DNA from: Paucimonas sp.
GTDB taxonomy: Bacteria > Pseudomonadota > Gammaproteobacteria > Pseudomonadales > Pseudomonadaceae
Assembly (NCBI GenBank): GCA_031253995.1
Contig: JAIRVG010000079.1
Span: 1 to 33,410 of the forward strand
DNA length: 33,410 nucleotides
Direction of reading: 5' to 3'
Shown: piece by piece, positions 24,043-31,009 of the stretch
How the letters are laid out: each line of letters starts with the position of its first letter
How positions within the stretch are numbered: position 1 is the stretch's first letter
Translations under genes and position numbers: made by a program
Notes under the pieces: model-generated
Database searches by the model: none
Seen by the model: only the letters and a program-made list of their open reading frames with translations
What the model was told of the DNA's origin: nothing

Positions 24043-24071
24043 TTGAAAGCCTAATGTAAATTGTTATCATT
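24043..24071 (+). promoter_or_regulatory. gspE promoter overlapped by a Fur-box-like palindrome
   Basis: TTGAAA (24043-24048), a 16-base spacer and TATCAT (24065-24070) form a good sigma-70 promoter for the gspE-gspD genes. Bases 24053-24071 (AATGTAAATTGTTATCATT) match the Fur-box core TGATAAT-N-ATTATCA at 11 of 14 positions when read on the minus strand. The flanking AA/TT pairs of the 19-base palindrome also match. The site covers the -10, a place where iron-loaded Fur would block transcription. The match is seen; regulation is inferred. Confidence 0.55.
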
Positions 24072-24122
24072 CGCCGATTTTCGGTTTCCTGCATTGGGAA
24101 ACGCTTTGGGAAACCGGTGGAT

Positions 24123-25820
24123 ATGGACATCTACGATGATCTTGTGGGGCAACTGGCCGAAAGTGGCAGCCTGACCCAGGATGCCCTGTCGCAAGTTGTC
24201 GCCCTGCGCGCTGAGCAGCCGCGCCACAGCGTTGCCGAGTGGCTGGTGCGTATGGGGCTGGTTTCCGAGGCTCAACTCGCGCAGGCATGGGCTGCTGCGC
24301 TTGGCTGGACGCGTTTCGACTGCGCCCCCCGCCTGGCGCCCGAAGCCGCGTTGCCGGGGCTCCCACTGCGTTTTCTGAACCATCACAGCATCGTCCCAGT
24401 CGGCATGACCCTCGACGGGCGCCTGCAGGTGGCAGTCGCCTGCCCGGATAATCACTACCCTTTGCGCGCCGTTACGCATGCCACCGGCCTTGAGGTCTAC
24501 CCGCTTGTCGCTACCCGCAGCGAAGTGGAGCAGGCCATCGAGACCTTCTACGGCCAAGGGCGTACCGCAATGGGTACGCTGGTGGAGCAGTTCGAACGTG
24601 AGGAAGGCCCTCAGAGCATTGACCACCTCAAAGACCTGGCATCCGAAGCGCCGGTCATCCGCCTGGTCAACCTGATCCTGCAACGAGCGGTGGAGTTGCG
24701 GGCTTCGGATGTGCACATCGAACCCTTCGAGAATCGCCTCAACGTGCGTTACCGGGTAGACGGCATATTGCGTGACGCCGAATCACCCCCTGTGCGCTCG
24801 GCGGCGGCAGTCATATCGCGGATCAAGATCATGGCGCGGCTGGATATCGCCGAGCGCCGGTTGCCTCAGGATGGGCGTATTTCGGTGCGCTTGTCAGGGC
24901 GCCAGGTGGATTTGCGCGTGTCGACCTTGCCCACCAGTTTTGGCGAATCGGTAGTCATGCGGATACTTGACCGTACCCATGTCACGCTCGATTTCTCGCA
25001 GCTCGGGTTCGCTGGGCAGTATCTGGACAGGCTGTTAGGGGTGCTTGAACAACCCAACGGCATTTTGCTGGTGACCGGCCCGACCGGGTCGGGCAAGACC
25101 ACCACTCTCTACACCGCGTTGGCCCGGTTGAACACCGCAGAACGCAAGATCATCACCGTCGAAGACCCGATCGAGTACCAGCTCGATGGGGTCAACCAAC
25201 TGCAGGTCAAGCCTGCCATCGGCCTGGACTTCGCCACTGCGCTGCGCTCGATCGTGCGTCAGGACCCGGACGTGATCATGATCGGCGAGATCCGTGACCT
25301 GGAAACCTGCCGCATCGCAATCCAGTCTGCCTTGACCGGGCATCTGGTGCTGTCCACCCTGCACACCAACAGTGCCAGCGCCAGCATCACCCGCTTGCTC
25401 GACATGGGTGTGGAAAGCTACCTGCTGGCGTCCACGCTGAACGGGGTGCTGGCGCAACGCTTGCTGCGCCGGCTCGACCCCGAGCAGTGCGAAGCGTTCG
25501 ATGCCCCTGAATCACTCGTGCGTGAACACCGCCTGGACCGCTATACCCATCAACGGCCTATCCGCTTGTACCGCCCCATTGCGAATGCTGTTGGCGGTGG
25601 TTACCGAGGGCGTGTCGTGGTCAGCGAGTTGCTGATCATGTCCGAACGTATTCGCGCCCTGTTGATGGATCGGGCCGACAGCGGCGCGTTGGAGCGGGTT
25701 GCCCGTGAAGAGGGATTGCGCACGTTATATGAAGATGGTCTGCGTCTGGCCCTGGCGGGTGTCACCAGCCTGGAGGAAGTGCTGAGAGTCACCCGTGATG
25801 AGGGTGAACAGGCCGAATGA
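24123..25820 (+). CDS. gspE: Type II secretion ATPase GspE
   Basis: This 565-residue cytoplasmic ATPase drives pseudopilus assembly. An N-terminal N1E-type domain (about 1-140) is followed by the N2E/secretion ATPase core. Walker A GPTGSGKT is at 319-326, the Asp box at VEDPIEYQ, the Walker B region at DVIMIGEIRD (about 383-392) and the His box at GHLVLSTLHTN. The four-cysteine zinc-binding insertion found in most GspE proteins is missing: between RRLDPEQCEAF and GGGYRGRVVVSELL there is only one cysteine. ATG 24123 is preferred over GTG 24117. gspF overlaps the stop by four bases (ATGA). Confidence 0.95.
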   Translation: MDIYDDLVGQLAESGSLTQDALSQVVALRAEQPRHSVAEWLVRMGLVSEAQLAQAWAAALGWTRFDCAPRLAPEAALPGLPLRFLNHHSIVPVGMTLDGRLQVAVACPDNHYPLRAVTHATGLEVYPLVATRSEVEQAIETFYGQGRTAMGTLVEQFEREEGPQSIDHLKDLASEAPVIRLVNLILQRAVELRASDVHIEPFENRLNVRYRVDGILRDAESPPVRSAAAVISRIKIMARLDIAERRLPQDGRISVRLSGRQVDLRVSTLPTSFGESVVMRILDRTHVTLDFSQLGFAGQYLDRLLGVLEQPNGILLVTGPTGSGKTTTLYTALARLNTAERKIITVEDPIEYQLDGVNQLQVKPAIGLDFATALRSIVRQDPDVIMIGEIRDLETCRIAIQSALTGHLVLSTLHTNSASASITRLLDMGVESYLLASTLNGVLAQRLLRRLDPEQCEAFDAPESLVREHRLDRYTHQRPIRLYRPIANAVGGGYRGRVVVSELLIMSERIRALLMDRADSGALERVAREEGLRTLYEDGLRLALAGVTSLEEVLRVTRDEGEQAE

Positions 25821-27019
25821 ACGTGTTTCGCTACCAGGCCATCGACAGTCAAGGCAAACGTTTTTCCGGTCAGTTGCAGGCCGAGAGCAGGGGCCAGGCG
25901 GTTGCCCAGTTGCAAGCCCAGGGCCTGCTGATTGTCGAGGTGCAGGCATTGCAAGGGGGCTGGGCCGTTCTCCTGGCCGAGCGCCAGCAAATAAGCCAGC
26001 CCCAGTTGGTGCGCCTTACCGAGCAACTGGCGACATTACTCGAAGCTGGCCAGCCGCTGGAGAGTGCGTTGGCCCTGCAAGCGCGACAGGCTGCTCGGCG
26101 ACCACAGCGCGAACTGCTCGAACGCTTGCTGGCGCAGGTGAAGGCAGGCGAAGCCTTGTCCTCGGCCATGATCCGGCAAGGCAGTCTGTTTTCACCGTTT
26201 TACATCAGCCTGGTCCGCGCCGGGGAAGCTTCCGGCACGCTCGCGGATGCCTTGGCCCAACTGGCTGCACACCTGGAGCGAACTCAGGCTCAGCGGGCCG
26301 AACTGGTCAGCGCACTGATCTACCCGGCGTTTCTGGTAGCGGGCGTGCTGGGTTCTTTGGCGCTTTTGCTGGCCTATGTGGTGCCGCAGTTCGTGCCTGT
26401 ATTCAGCGACCTTGGCATCGTGTTGCCGCTGCTGACCGAAATGATCTTGTGGCTGGGAGAGGCGCTGGCGCGTTGGGGGTTGTTCGTTGGGGTAATCATC
26501 GCGCTCAGCGGTTGTTGCTGTGTATTTGCACTGCGCGACGGGCGCCGGCGCGAGCAGCTCGACGCCTGGTTGCTCCGGCGCGGCGCCTTGGGGAAGTTTT
26601 TGCAGGGGCTGGATACCGCTCGGCTGGCACAGACCCTCGGCACCTTGCTCGAAAAGCGCGTGGCGTTGCTGGCAAGCCTCGACATCACTCGCCAGGTTGC
26701 CAGCAACCGCGCCATGCAGGCGGCGCTTGGCAAGGCTGCGCAGGACACCCGTGAAGGAACGTCGTTGGCGCTGGCCCTGGCGCGCACTGCCATGTTTCCC
26801 GAACTGGCCGTCCAGATGATTGGGGTTGGCGAGCAATCCGGCCAGCTCGCGGCAATGCTGCTCAAGCTGGCGCGTATTTACGACAAACAGAACCAGACCA
26901 GCATCAAGCGTTTCATGGCGGCACTGGTGCCGACCCTGACACTGGTGATGACCTTGCTGGTGGCACTGATCATGTTGGCCATTCTGCTGCCGTTGATGAG
27001 CCTGACCAGCAATATCTGA
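25817..27019 (+). CDS. gspF: Type II secretion inner-membrane platform protein GspF
   Basis: This 400-residue polytopic inner-membrane protein forms the platform together with GspE, L and M. It begins MNVFRYQAIDSQGKRFSGQL, typical of GspF/PilC. Two homologous cytoplasmic T2SSF domains (about 65-185 and 265-385) each show the LxEQLATLLEAGQPL-type start. Three membrane segments are at about 168-200 (LIYPAFLVAGVLGSLALLLAYV), 218-240 (FVGVIIALSGCCCVFAL) and 370-395 (LTLVMTLLVALIMLAILLPL). It overlaps gspE by four bases and lies 22 bases before gspG. Confidence 0.95.
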   Translation: MNVFRYQAIDSQGKRFSGQLQAESRGQAVAQLQAQGLLIVEVQALQGGWAVLLAERQQISQPQLVRLTEQLATLLEAGQPLESALALQARQAARRPQRELLERLLAQVKAGEALSSAMIRQGSLFSPFYISLVRAGEASGTLADALAQLAAHLERTQAQRAELVSALIYPAFLVAGVLGSLALLLAYVVPQFVPVFSDLGIVLPLLTEMILWLGEALARWGLFVGVIIALSGCCCVFALRDGRRREQLDAWLLRRGALGKFLQGLDTARLAQTLGTLLEKRVALLASLDITRQVASNRAMQAALGKAAQDTREGTSLALALARTAMFPELAVQMIGVGEQSGQLAAMLLKLARIYDKQNQTSIKRFMAALVPTLTLVMTLLVALIMLAILLPLMSLTSNI

Positions 27020-27041
27020 ACGCAATACACAAGGAGCTTTC

Positions 27042-27452
27042 GTGTCAAAACGTCATCGCAACCAAGGGTTCACCCTGTTGGAAATGCTGGCAGTGATCGT
27101 GCTGTTGGGGATCGTCGCGACTATTGTGGTACGCCAGATCGGTGGCAATGTCGATAAGGGCAAGGTCGGTGCGGCCAAGGCACAGTTGGCCAGCTTGAGC
27201 ATGAAGATCGAAAACTATGCGATGGACGTGGGTGCGCCACCGAGCAGGCTGGATGACCTGCTTACCAAGCCTGCCGATGCCTCAGGCTGGCAGGGCCCGT
27301 ACGCCAAGCAGAGTGAACTGCGTGATCCGTTCGGCCACGCCTTCGCGTACCTCAGCCCAGGTCAGAACGCCAGCTTCGACCTCGTATTCCTCGGCCGCGA
27401 TGGCAAGCCAGGTGGCGAGGGCAATGACGCCGATATTGGCAATTGGCAATAG
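27042..27452 (+). CDS. gspG: Type II secretion major pseudopilin GspG
   Basis: This 136-residue protein is the main pseudopilus subunit. It starts at GTG 27042 with a strong AAGGAGC (27031-27037). The leader MSKRHRNQG is cleaved before FTLLEMLAVIVLLGIVATIVV, with the conserved Glu at +5 of the mature chain. The C-terminal part has the GspG pattern WQGPYAKQSELRDPFGHAF and ends DGKPGGEGNDADIGNW, the conserved calcium-binding tail. The next gene overlaps its stop by one base. Confidence 0.96.
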   Translation: MSKRHRNQGFTLLEMLAVIVLLGIVATIVVRQIGGNVDKGKVGAAKAQLASLSMKIENYAMDVGAPPSRLDDLLTKPADASGWQGPYAKQSELRDPFGHAFAYLSPGQNASFDLVFLGRDGKPGGEGNDADIGNWQ

Positions 27453-27892
27453 TGGTGCGTGAAGGTGGCTTCACCTTGTTCGAGATGCTGGCGGTGCTAG
27501 CCCTGGTGGCGATTGCCTGCGCCCTCCTGGCCACGGCAGCCTCACGGGGGCTGACGGTAACGCGTGAGCGCCAGGCGCCTGGCGAACTGTTGCAGGTGCT
27601 GCGCGAGGCGCGCGAGCAAGCGCGGCGTGAGCGCCATCGGGTCAGCGTGTATTTCGACCCACATGCCACCTGTTACCAGCGTGACAAGGGCAAACGCCAC
27701 TGCCTGCCGCCGAACATGCAATGGCGCGTGCAGGTTGCGGCGCCGACGGGTAATTCGCAGACGGCAATCCATTTCTACCCTGACGGCAGTGCCAGTGGTG
27801 GCAACGTACGGCTGAGTTTGCCAGGGCGTGAAGAGCGGATCGACGTAAGTTGGCTCACCGGCGTGGCCAGCCTGGAGAAGGTGCGTCCATGA
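27452..27892 (+). CDS. gspH: Type II secretion minor pseudopilin GspH
   Basis: This is a 146-residue pseudopilin with a very short leader (MVREGG) before FTLFEMLAVLALVAIACALL; the Glu at +5 is present. The start is GTG 27452, whose G is the last base of the gspG stop (TAGTG), or possibly the next GTG at 27455. The rest is a beta-rich domain with two cysteines (ATCYQRDKGKRHC) that may form a disulfide. Position after gspG and the ATGA overlap with gspI support the assignment. H-type pseudopilins vary widely, so the call rests mainly on context. Confidence 0.85.
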   Translation: MVREGGFTLFEMLAVLALVAIACALLATAASRGLTVTRERQAPGELLQVLREAREQARRERHRVSVYFDPHATCYQRDKGKRHCLPPNMQWRVQVAAPTGNSQTAIHFYPDGSASGGNVRLSLPGREERIDVSWLTGVASLEKVRP

Positions 27893-28266
27893 GCCCTGGC
27901 AAGCGCCGTCAAGGCGGGTTCACCTTGCTTGAGCTACTGGCCGCCACGGTCCTGATGGCGTTGGGTTTGGCCGTGTTGATGAGCGCCCTGGGCGATGCCA
28001 TGCGTTATCAGACAAGCGCGGGCATTAGAAACCATCTGGCCCAGGTCGCCCGGTCGATGATGGCGGAGCGGTCGTTGCAAACCCTGCAACCGGGTAGCGA
28101 AGAGGGCCTGCGTGAGGGGGTGCACTGGCGGCTGGAATGCAGTTTACGCGACCGCTCGCCCGGCATCGGGCTTTACCATGCGGTGTTGACCTTGCGTCAG
28201 GGCAAGTACGAAGGACGCTTTGTCACCTTGCGGTTGCAGCGCCTGGCGCAGGCAGGTACGCCATGA
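27889..28266 (+). CDS. gspI: Type II secretion minor pseudopilin GspI
   Basis: This 125-residue pseudopilin has leader MSPGKRRQGG and helix FTLLELLAATVLMALGLAVLM, with Glu at +5. The T2SSI-type body contains RNHLAQVARSMMAERSL. The start overlaps the gspH stop by four bases (ATGA), and the gspJ start overlaps its own stop in the same way. In known systems GspI nucleates the I-J-K tip complex. An upstream in-frame extension of 13 codons lies inside gspH and is not used. Confidence 0.88.
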   Translation: MSPGKRRQGGFTLLELLAATVLMALGLAVLMSALGDAMRYQTSAGIRNHLAQVARSMMAERSLQTLQPGSEEGLREGVHWRLECSLRDRSPGIGLYHAVLTLRQGKYEGRFVTLRLQRLAQAGTP

Positions 28267-28844
28267 GGCGCATGCAAGGTTTTACCTTGCTGGAAATGCT
28301 CGCTGCGCTCAGCCTGCTTGGACTGCTGATGGTACTGGTCGCCAGCAGTTTCAAGGGCACGAGCAAGGTGGCCGAGCAGAGCACACGCAATGCCGCTCGA
28401 CTGGAGCAGGTGCATGCGGCCCAGCGCTTTTTACGTCAGTCGATTGAAGGGATACGTGAATCCCCTTCTTTTGTTGGCCACGCCCAGGCCCTTGAGTACA
28501 TTGCGCCCGTACCAATGGGCCTCGGCGGCCTACCTCGATTGCATCGCTTGCAGTTCCTGCCCGACCAGGCCGGCCATTGGGCGCTGCAGGTGGCATTCTT
28601 TGACCCGGACAATGGCAAGCCGTGGGGCGAACCTCAGGTGTTGGCTGATCGTCTGCGCGACGTGCATCTAGCTTACCGCGGCCTCGATGACATGCACCGT
28701 GAGAGCGGTTGGCTGGAGCATTGGCCCTGGTCAGCGCGCCTCCCGCAGGTGATACGGATTCAGGCGCAGGCAGAGGGCAATGTGCAGTGGACGACCTTGA
28801 GCGTCGTGTTGCGAACAACTCAACTGACAGGAATCGGACAATGA
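28263..28844 (+). CDS. gspJ: Type II secretion minor pseudopilin GspJ
   Basis: This 193-residue pseudopilin has the short leader MRRMQG and helix FTLLEMLAALSLLGLLMVLVA, with Glu at +5. The body has the GspJ-type RLHRLQFLPDQ and LADRLRDVHLAYRG segments. ATG 28263 overlaps the gspI stop (ATGA), and its own stop overlaps the gspL start (ATGA). The long open frame upstream of this ATG runs in the wrong frame through gspI. Confidence 0.88.
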   Translation: MRRMQGFTLLEMLAALSLLGLLMVLVASSFKGTSKVAEQSTRNAARLEQVHAAQRFLRQSIEGIRESPSFVGHAQALEYIAPVPMGLGGLPRLHRLQFLPDQAGHWALQVAFFDPDNGKPWGEPQVLADRLRDVHLAYRGLDDMHRESGWLEHWPWSARLPQVIRIQAQAEGNVQWTTLSVVLRTTQLTGIGQ

Positions 28845-29884
28845 ATAGCGCGCAACGGCCATCACTGGACTGGCGCGCAATGGGTGAGCGCTTGGCCGAG
28901 CATTGGCGCCAGTCGCCATTGCCTGGCGTCCTCACCTGGTGGCGGCAGGAACTGGAAAGTTGTTTGCCGGTCAGGGTCAAGCACCGCCTGGGGATAGGCA
29001 AGCAAGTGCAGACGTTGCGCTGGCCCTTGCTGGCAGGCACCTCGCCGGTACGATCGACCACCGTGAAATTGCTCCTGGAGCCAGAGCAGGTGCTGGAGTG
29101 CGATGTGCTGCTGCCTCGCATGCCACGGCAGGCACTGCGCAAGGTGTTGGCCTACGAGATCGACAAGTACACCCCGTTCACTGACGAGCAGGTGTATTTC
29201 GCTGTGCGCAGGATGGCGGACATACCGCCTGATGAAATGAGCGCAAGGCTGATCGTCGTGGCGCGCAGCCGGCTCGATGCAATTGTGCAAGAGGCGCAGG
29301 CCATGGGCTGCGAAATTGCCGGCGTTGATGTACTCGATAGTGACGGTGTTGCACAAGGTATCGACCTTTTACCGGTAGGTGGCCACGGGCGAAAGGCTTC
29401 ACGTGAGCGGGCTGTGAGGTTTGCTGCCCTGATCGGTACTGCACTGCTCGCGCTGGCGTGCATGAATGCCTGGATCGAGCGGGGTGAGCGCGCGCTGGAG
29501 GTTCGCCGCACGCAACTGGCCGAACTGCGCACCCGCGCTTTGCAGGTCGACGCTATGCGCAAGCAACTGCAAGCACGCGCTGATGTTGAACGCGCCTTGC
29601 ATCTGCGCGAGTCGCAGCGCCTCAGCAGTGTTGAACTGCTAGACCTGCTGACTCGTTGCGTCCCTGAGCAAACCTGGCTGGATGAGCTGCTGGTCGACAC
29701 CAGCGGTCAGCTTTCGCTTTCTGGAAGCAGTACGCGTGCCAGTGAATTACCGGCGCTGTTGAGCGAGTGTGCCGGCCTCTCCAAGGCCCGTCTGGAAGGT
29801 GGTATTCAGCCTGAGCGCGAAACCGGGCGGGAGCACTTTACCTTGCTAGCCCAGTTGCCCGCAGGTGAAGGACAACAACCATGA
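28841..29884 (+). CDS. gspL: Type II secretion assembly-platform protein GspL
   Basis: This 347-residue bitopic inner-membrane protein should recruit GspE to the platform. The N-terminal cytoplasmic part (about 1-190) includes LPRMPRQALRKVLAYEIDKYTPF, the conserved segment of GspL/PilM-like actin-fold domains. A membrane helix lies at about 192-211 (FAALIGTALLALACMNAW). A periplasmic coiled coil (about 212-265, RGERALEVRRTQLAELRTRA) and a small C-terminal domain (WLDELLVDTSGQLSLSG) follow, resembling PilN/GspL ferredoxin-like folds. Overlaps of four bases tie it to gspJ and gspM. Confidence 0.87.
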   Translation: MNSAQRPSLDWRAMGERLAEHWRQSPLPGVLTWWRQELESCLPVRVKHRLGIGKQVQTLRWPLLAGTSPVRSTTVKLLLEPEQVLECDVLLPRMPRQALRKVLAYEIDKYTPFTDEQVYFAVRRMADIPPDEMSARLIVVARSRLDAIVQEAQAMGCEIAGVDVLDSDGVAQGIDLLPVGGHGRKASRERAVRFAALIGTALLALACMNAWIERGERALEVRRTQLAELRTRALQVDAMRKQLQARADVERALHLRESQRLSSVELLDLLTRCVPEQTWLDELLVDTSGQLSLSGSSTRASELPALLSECAGLSKARLEGGIQPERETGREHFTLLAQLPAGEGQQP

Positions 29885-30480
29885 AGCCGAGCGCGAGTAC
29901 CCGGCGTTTGAGCGCCATTGCCTTGGCTGTCGCAGCACTGTTGCTGCTTTATGGGCTGACATTGCACCTTGGGTTCGTGCTGCCGTTGGCCCGCCAGGGC
30001 GAAGAACAGGCCTTGTTGCAGCTTTCCTACCAACGATTTGCCCGCCTGGAGGCGCAGCGTGAGCAGGTCAAGGCGCATCTGGATAAGGCCGGCGAAACGA
30101 CCATGGCTGAAGGCAGCCTGTTGTCCGGCCCCGAGCCTGAGGCTGCCCAGGCGCAATTGATGCAGGTCGTGGTCGATCGCCTGGCCCAGCAAGCCGACAG
30201 CGGGTTGCCATGCAGTGTGCTTAATCGAGTGCCGGGGCCGGTGGCAAAAGAGGGCCGGCTGGCGCGCATTACGCTGGCTGTAGAGCTGGAGTGTGGTCCG
30301 CAAGCCTTGGCGAGCACCTTGCACCGGCTAGAAAGCGAGGCCCCCGTGTTGCGGGTGGATGCCATGGCTATCCGGCGTATGACTGAAGATCGAGGCGATG
30401 GGGCAGTCTTTCAGCGCTTGAGTGTCAATTTGCAAGTGGTGGGTTACCTGATACCGGGTGAAGGAGCAGGGCATGACTGA
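29881..30480 (+). CDS. gspM: GspM-like type II secretion platform protein
   Basis: This 199-residue inner-membrane protein has one membrane segment (about residues 12-34, IALAVAALLLLYGLTLHLGF). A periplasmic coiled-coil stretch follows (FARLEAQREQVKAHLDKAGE), then a C-terminal ferredoxin-like domain (about 85-190). This architecture and its place after gspL match GspM (or PilO). Sequence identity to known GspM proteins is hard to judge by eye. It overlaps gspL by four bases and the following gene by eight. Confidence 0.75.
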   Translation: MKPSASTRRLSAIALAVAALLLLYGLTLHLGFVLPLARQGEEQALLQLSYQRFARLEAQREQVKAHLDKAGETTMAEGSLLSGPEPEAAQAQLMQVVVDRLAQQADSGLPCSVLNRVPGPVAKEGRLARITLAVELECGPQALASTLHRLESEAPVLRVDAMAIRRMTEDRGDGAVFQRLSVNLQVVGYLIPGEGAGHD

Positions 30481-30973
30481 CTACCGACGCCTGATCGTTG
30501 CCTGGTTACCGTTGTTCATACCTCCATTGGCGTTGGCTGGGCTATGGCTCTATCTGACGGGCACCGACTCAGAGGTGGACTGGCCTGGGCAAGGCCCAGC
30601 GCCTGTTGCCGAGCCATCTGCACAAGTGCCTGCACCGATGCGCCAGCTTGCCGACCTGCAAACCTTTTCGGCGGTGTGGGAACTGCCGCTTTTTGCTGAG
30701 CAGCGCCGGCCTGACCGCCAAGGCGCAGACGTGGGTAACCCTCCACCGGCCCTGGATGACCTGATGCTGACAGGGGTGGTCGTGGCTCCACCGCTGCGGG
30801 TGGCGTTGTTCAGGCGAAGCGGTAACGAAGTGCTGTCGGTCAAGGAAGGTGACCCGTTGCCGAACGGCTGGTCACTGGCTCACATCGAAGAGCAGAAAGT
30901 CGAACTGACCTTCGGGGAGCACCGGCACACCCTGCAGATCAGCAGCCCCAGGCTGCCAATGTCGATTCAATGA
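30473..30973 (+). CDS. gspC: GspC-like linker protein without PDZ domain
   Basis: This 166-residue protein has one membrane segment near the N-terminus (about 8-28, VAWLPLFIPPLALAGLWLYL). A Pro/Ala-rich linker follows, then a homology-region (HR) domain at about 70-160 with LPLFAEQRRP, LDDLMLTGVVVAPPLRVALF and VKEGDPLPNGWSLAHIEEQKVELTF. The HR domain of GspC binds the N0 domain of the secretin. The PDZ or coiled-coil end of classic GspC is missing and the chain stops soon after HR, so this could equally be called a GspN/HxcP-type protein. It lies directly before the secretin gene, with which it should interact. Confidence 0.75.
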   Translation: MTDYRRLIVAWLPLFIPPLALAGLWLYLTGTDSEVDWPGQGPAPVAEPSAQVPAPMRQLADLQTFSAVWELPLFAEQRRPDRQGADVGNPPPALDDLMLTGVVVAPPLRVALFRRSGNEVLSVKEGDPLPNGWSLAHIEEQKVELTFGEHRHTLQISSPRLPMSIQ

Positions 30974-31009
30974 ATGAGCGTTGTGCAATTTTCCAAGGAT
31001 ATTGATTTC

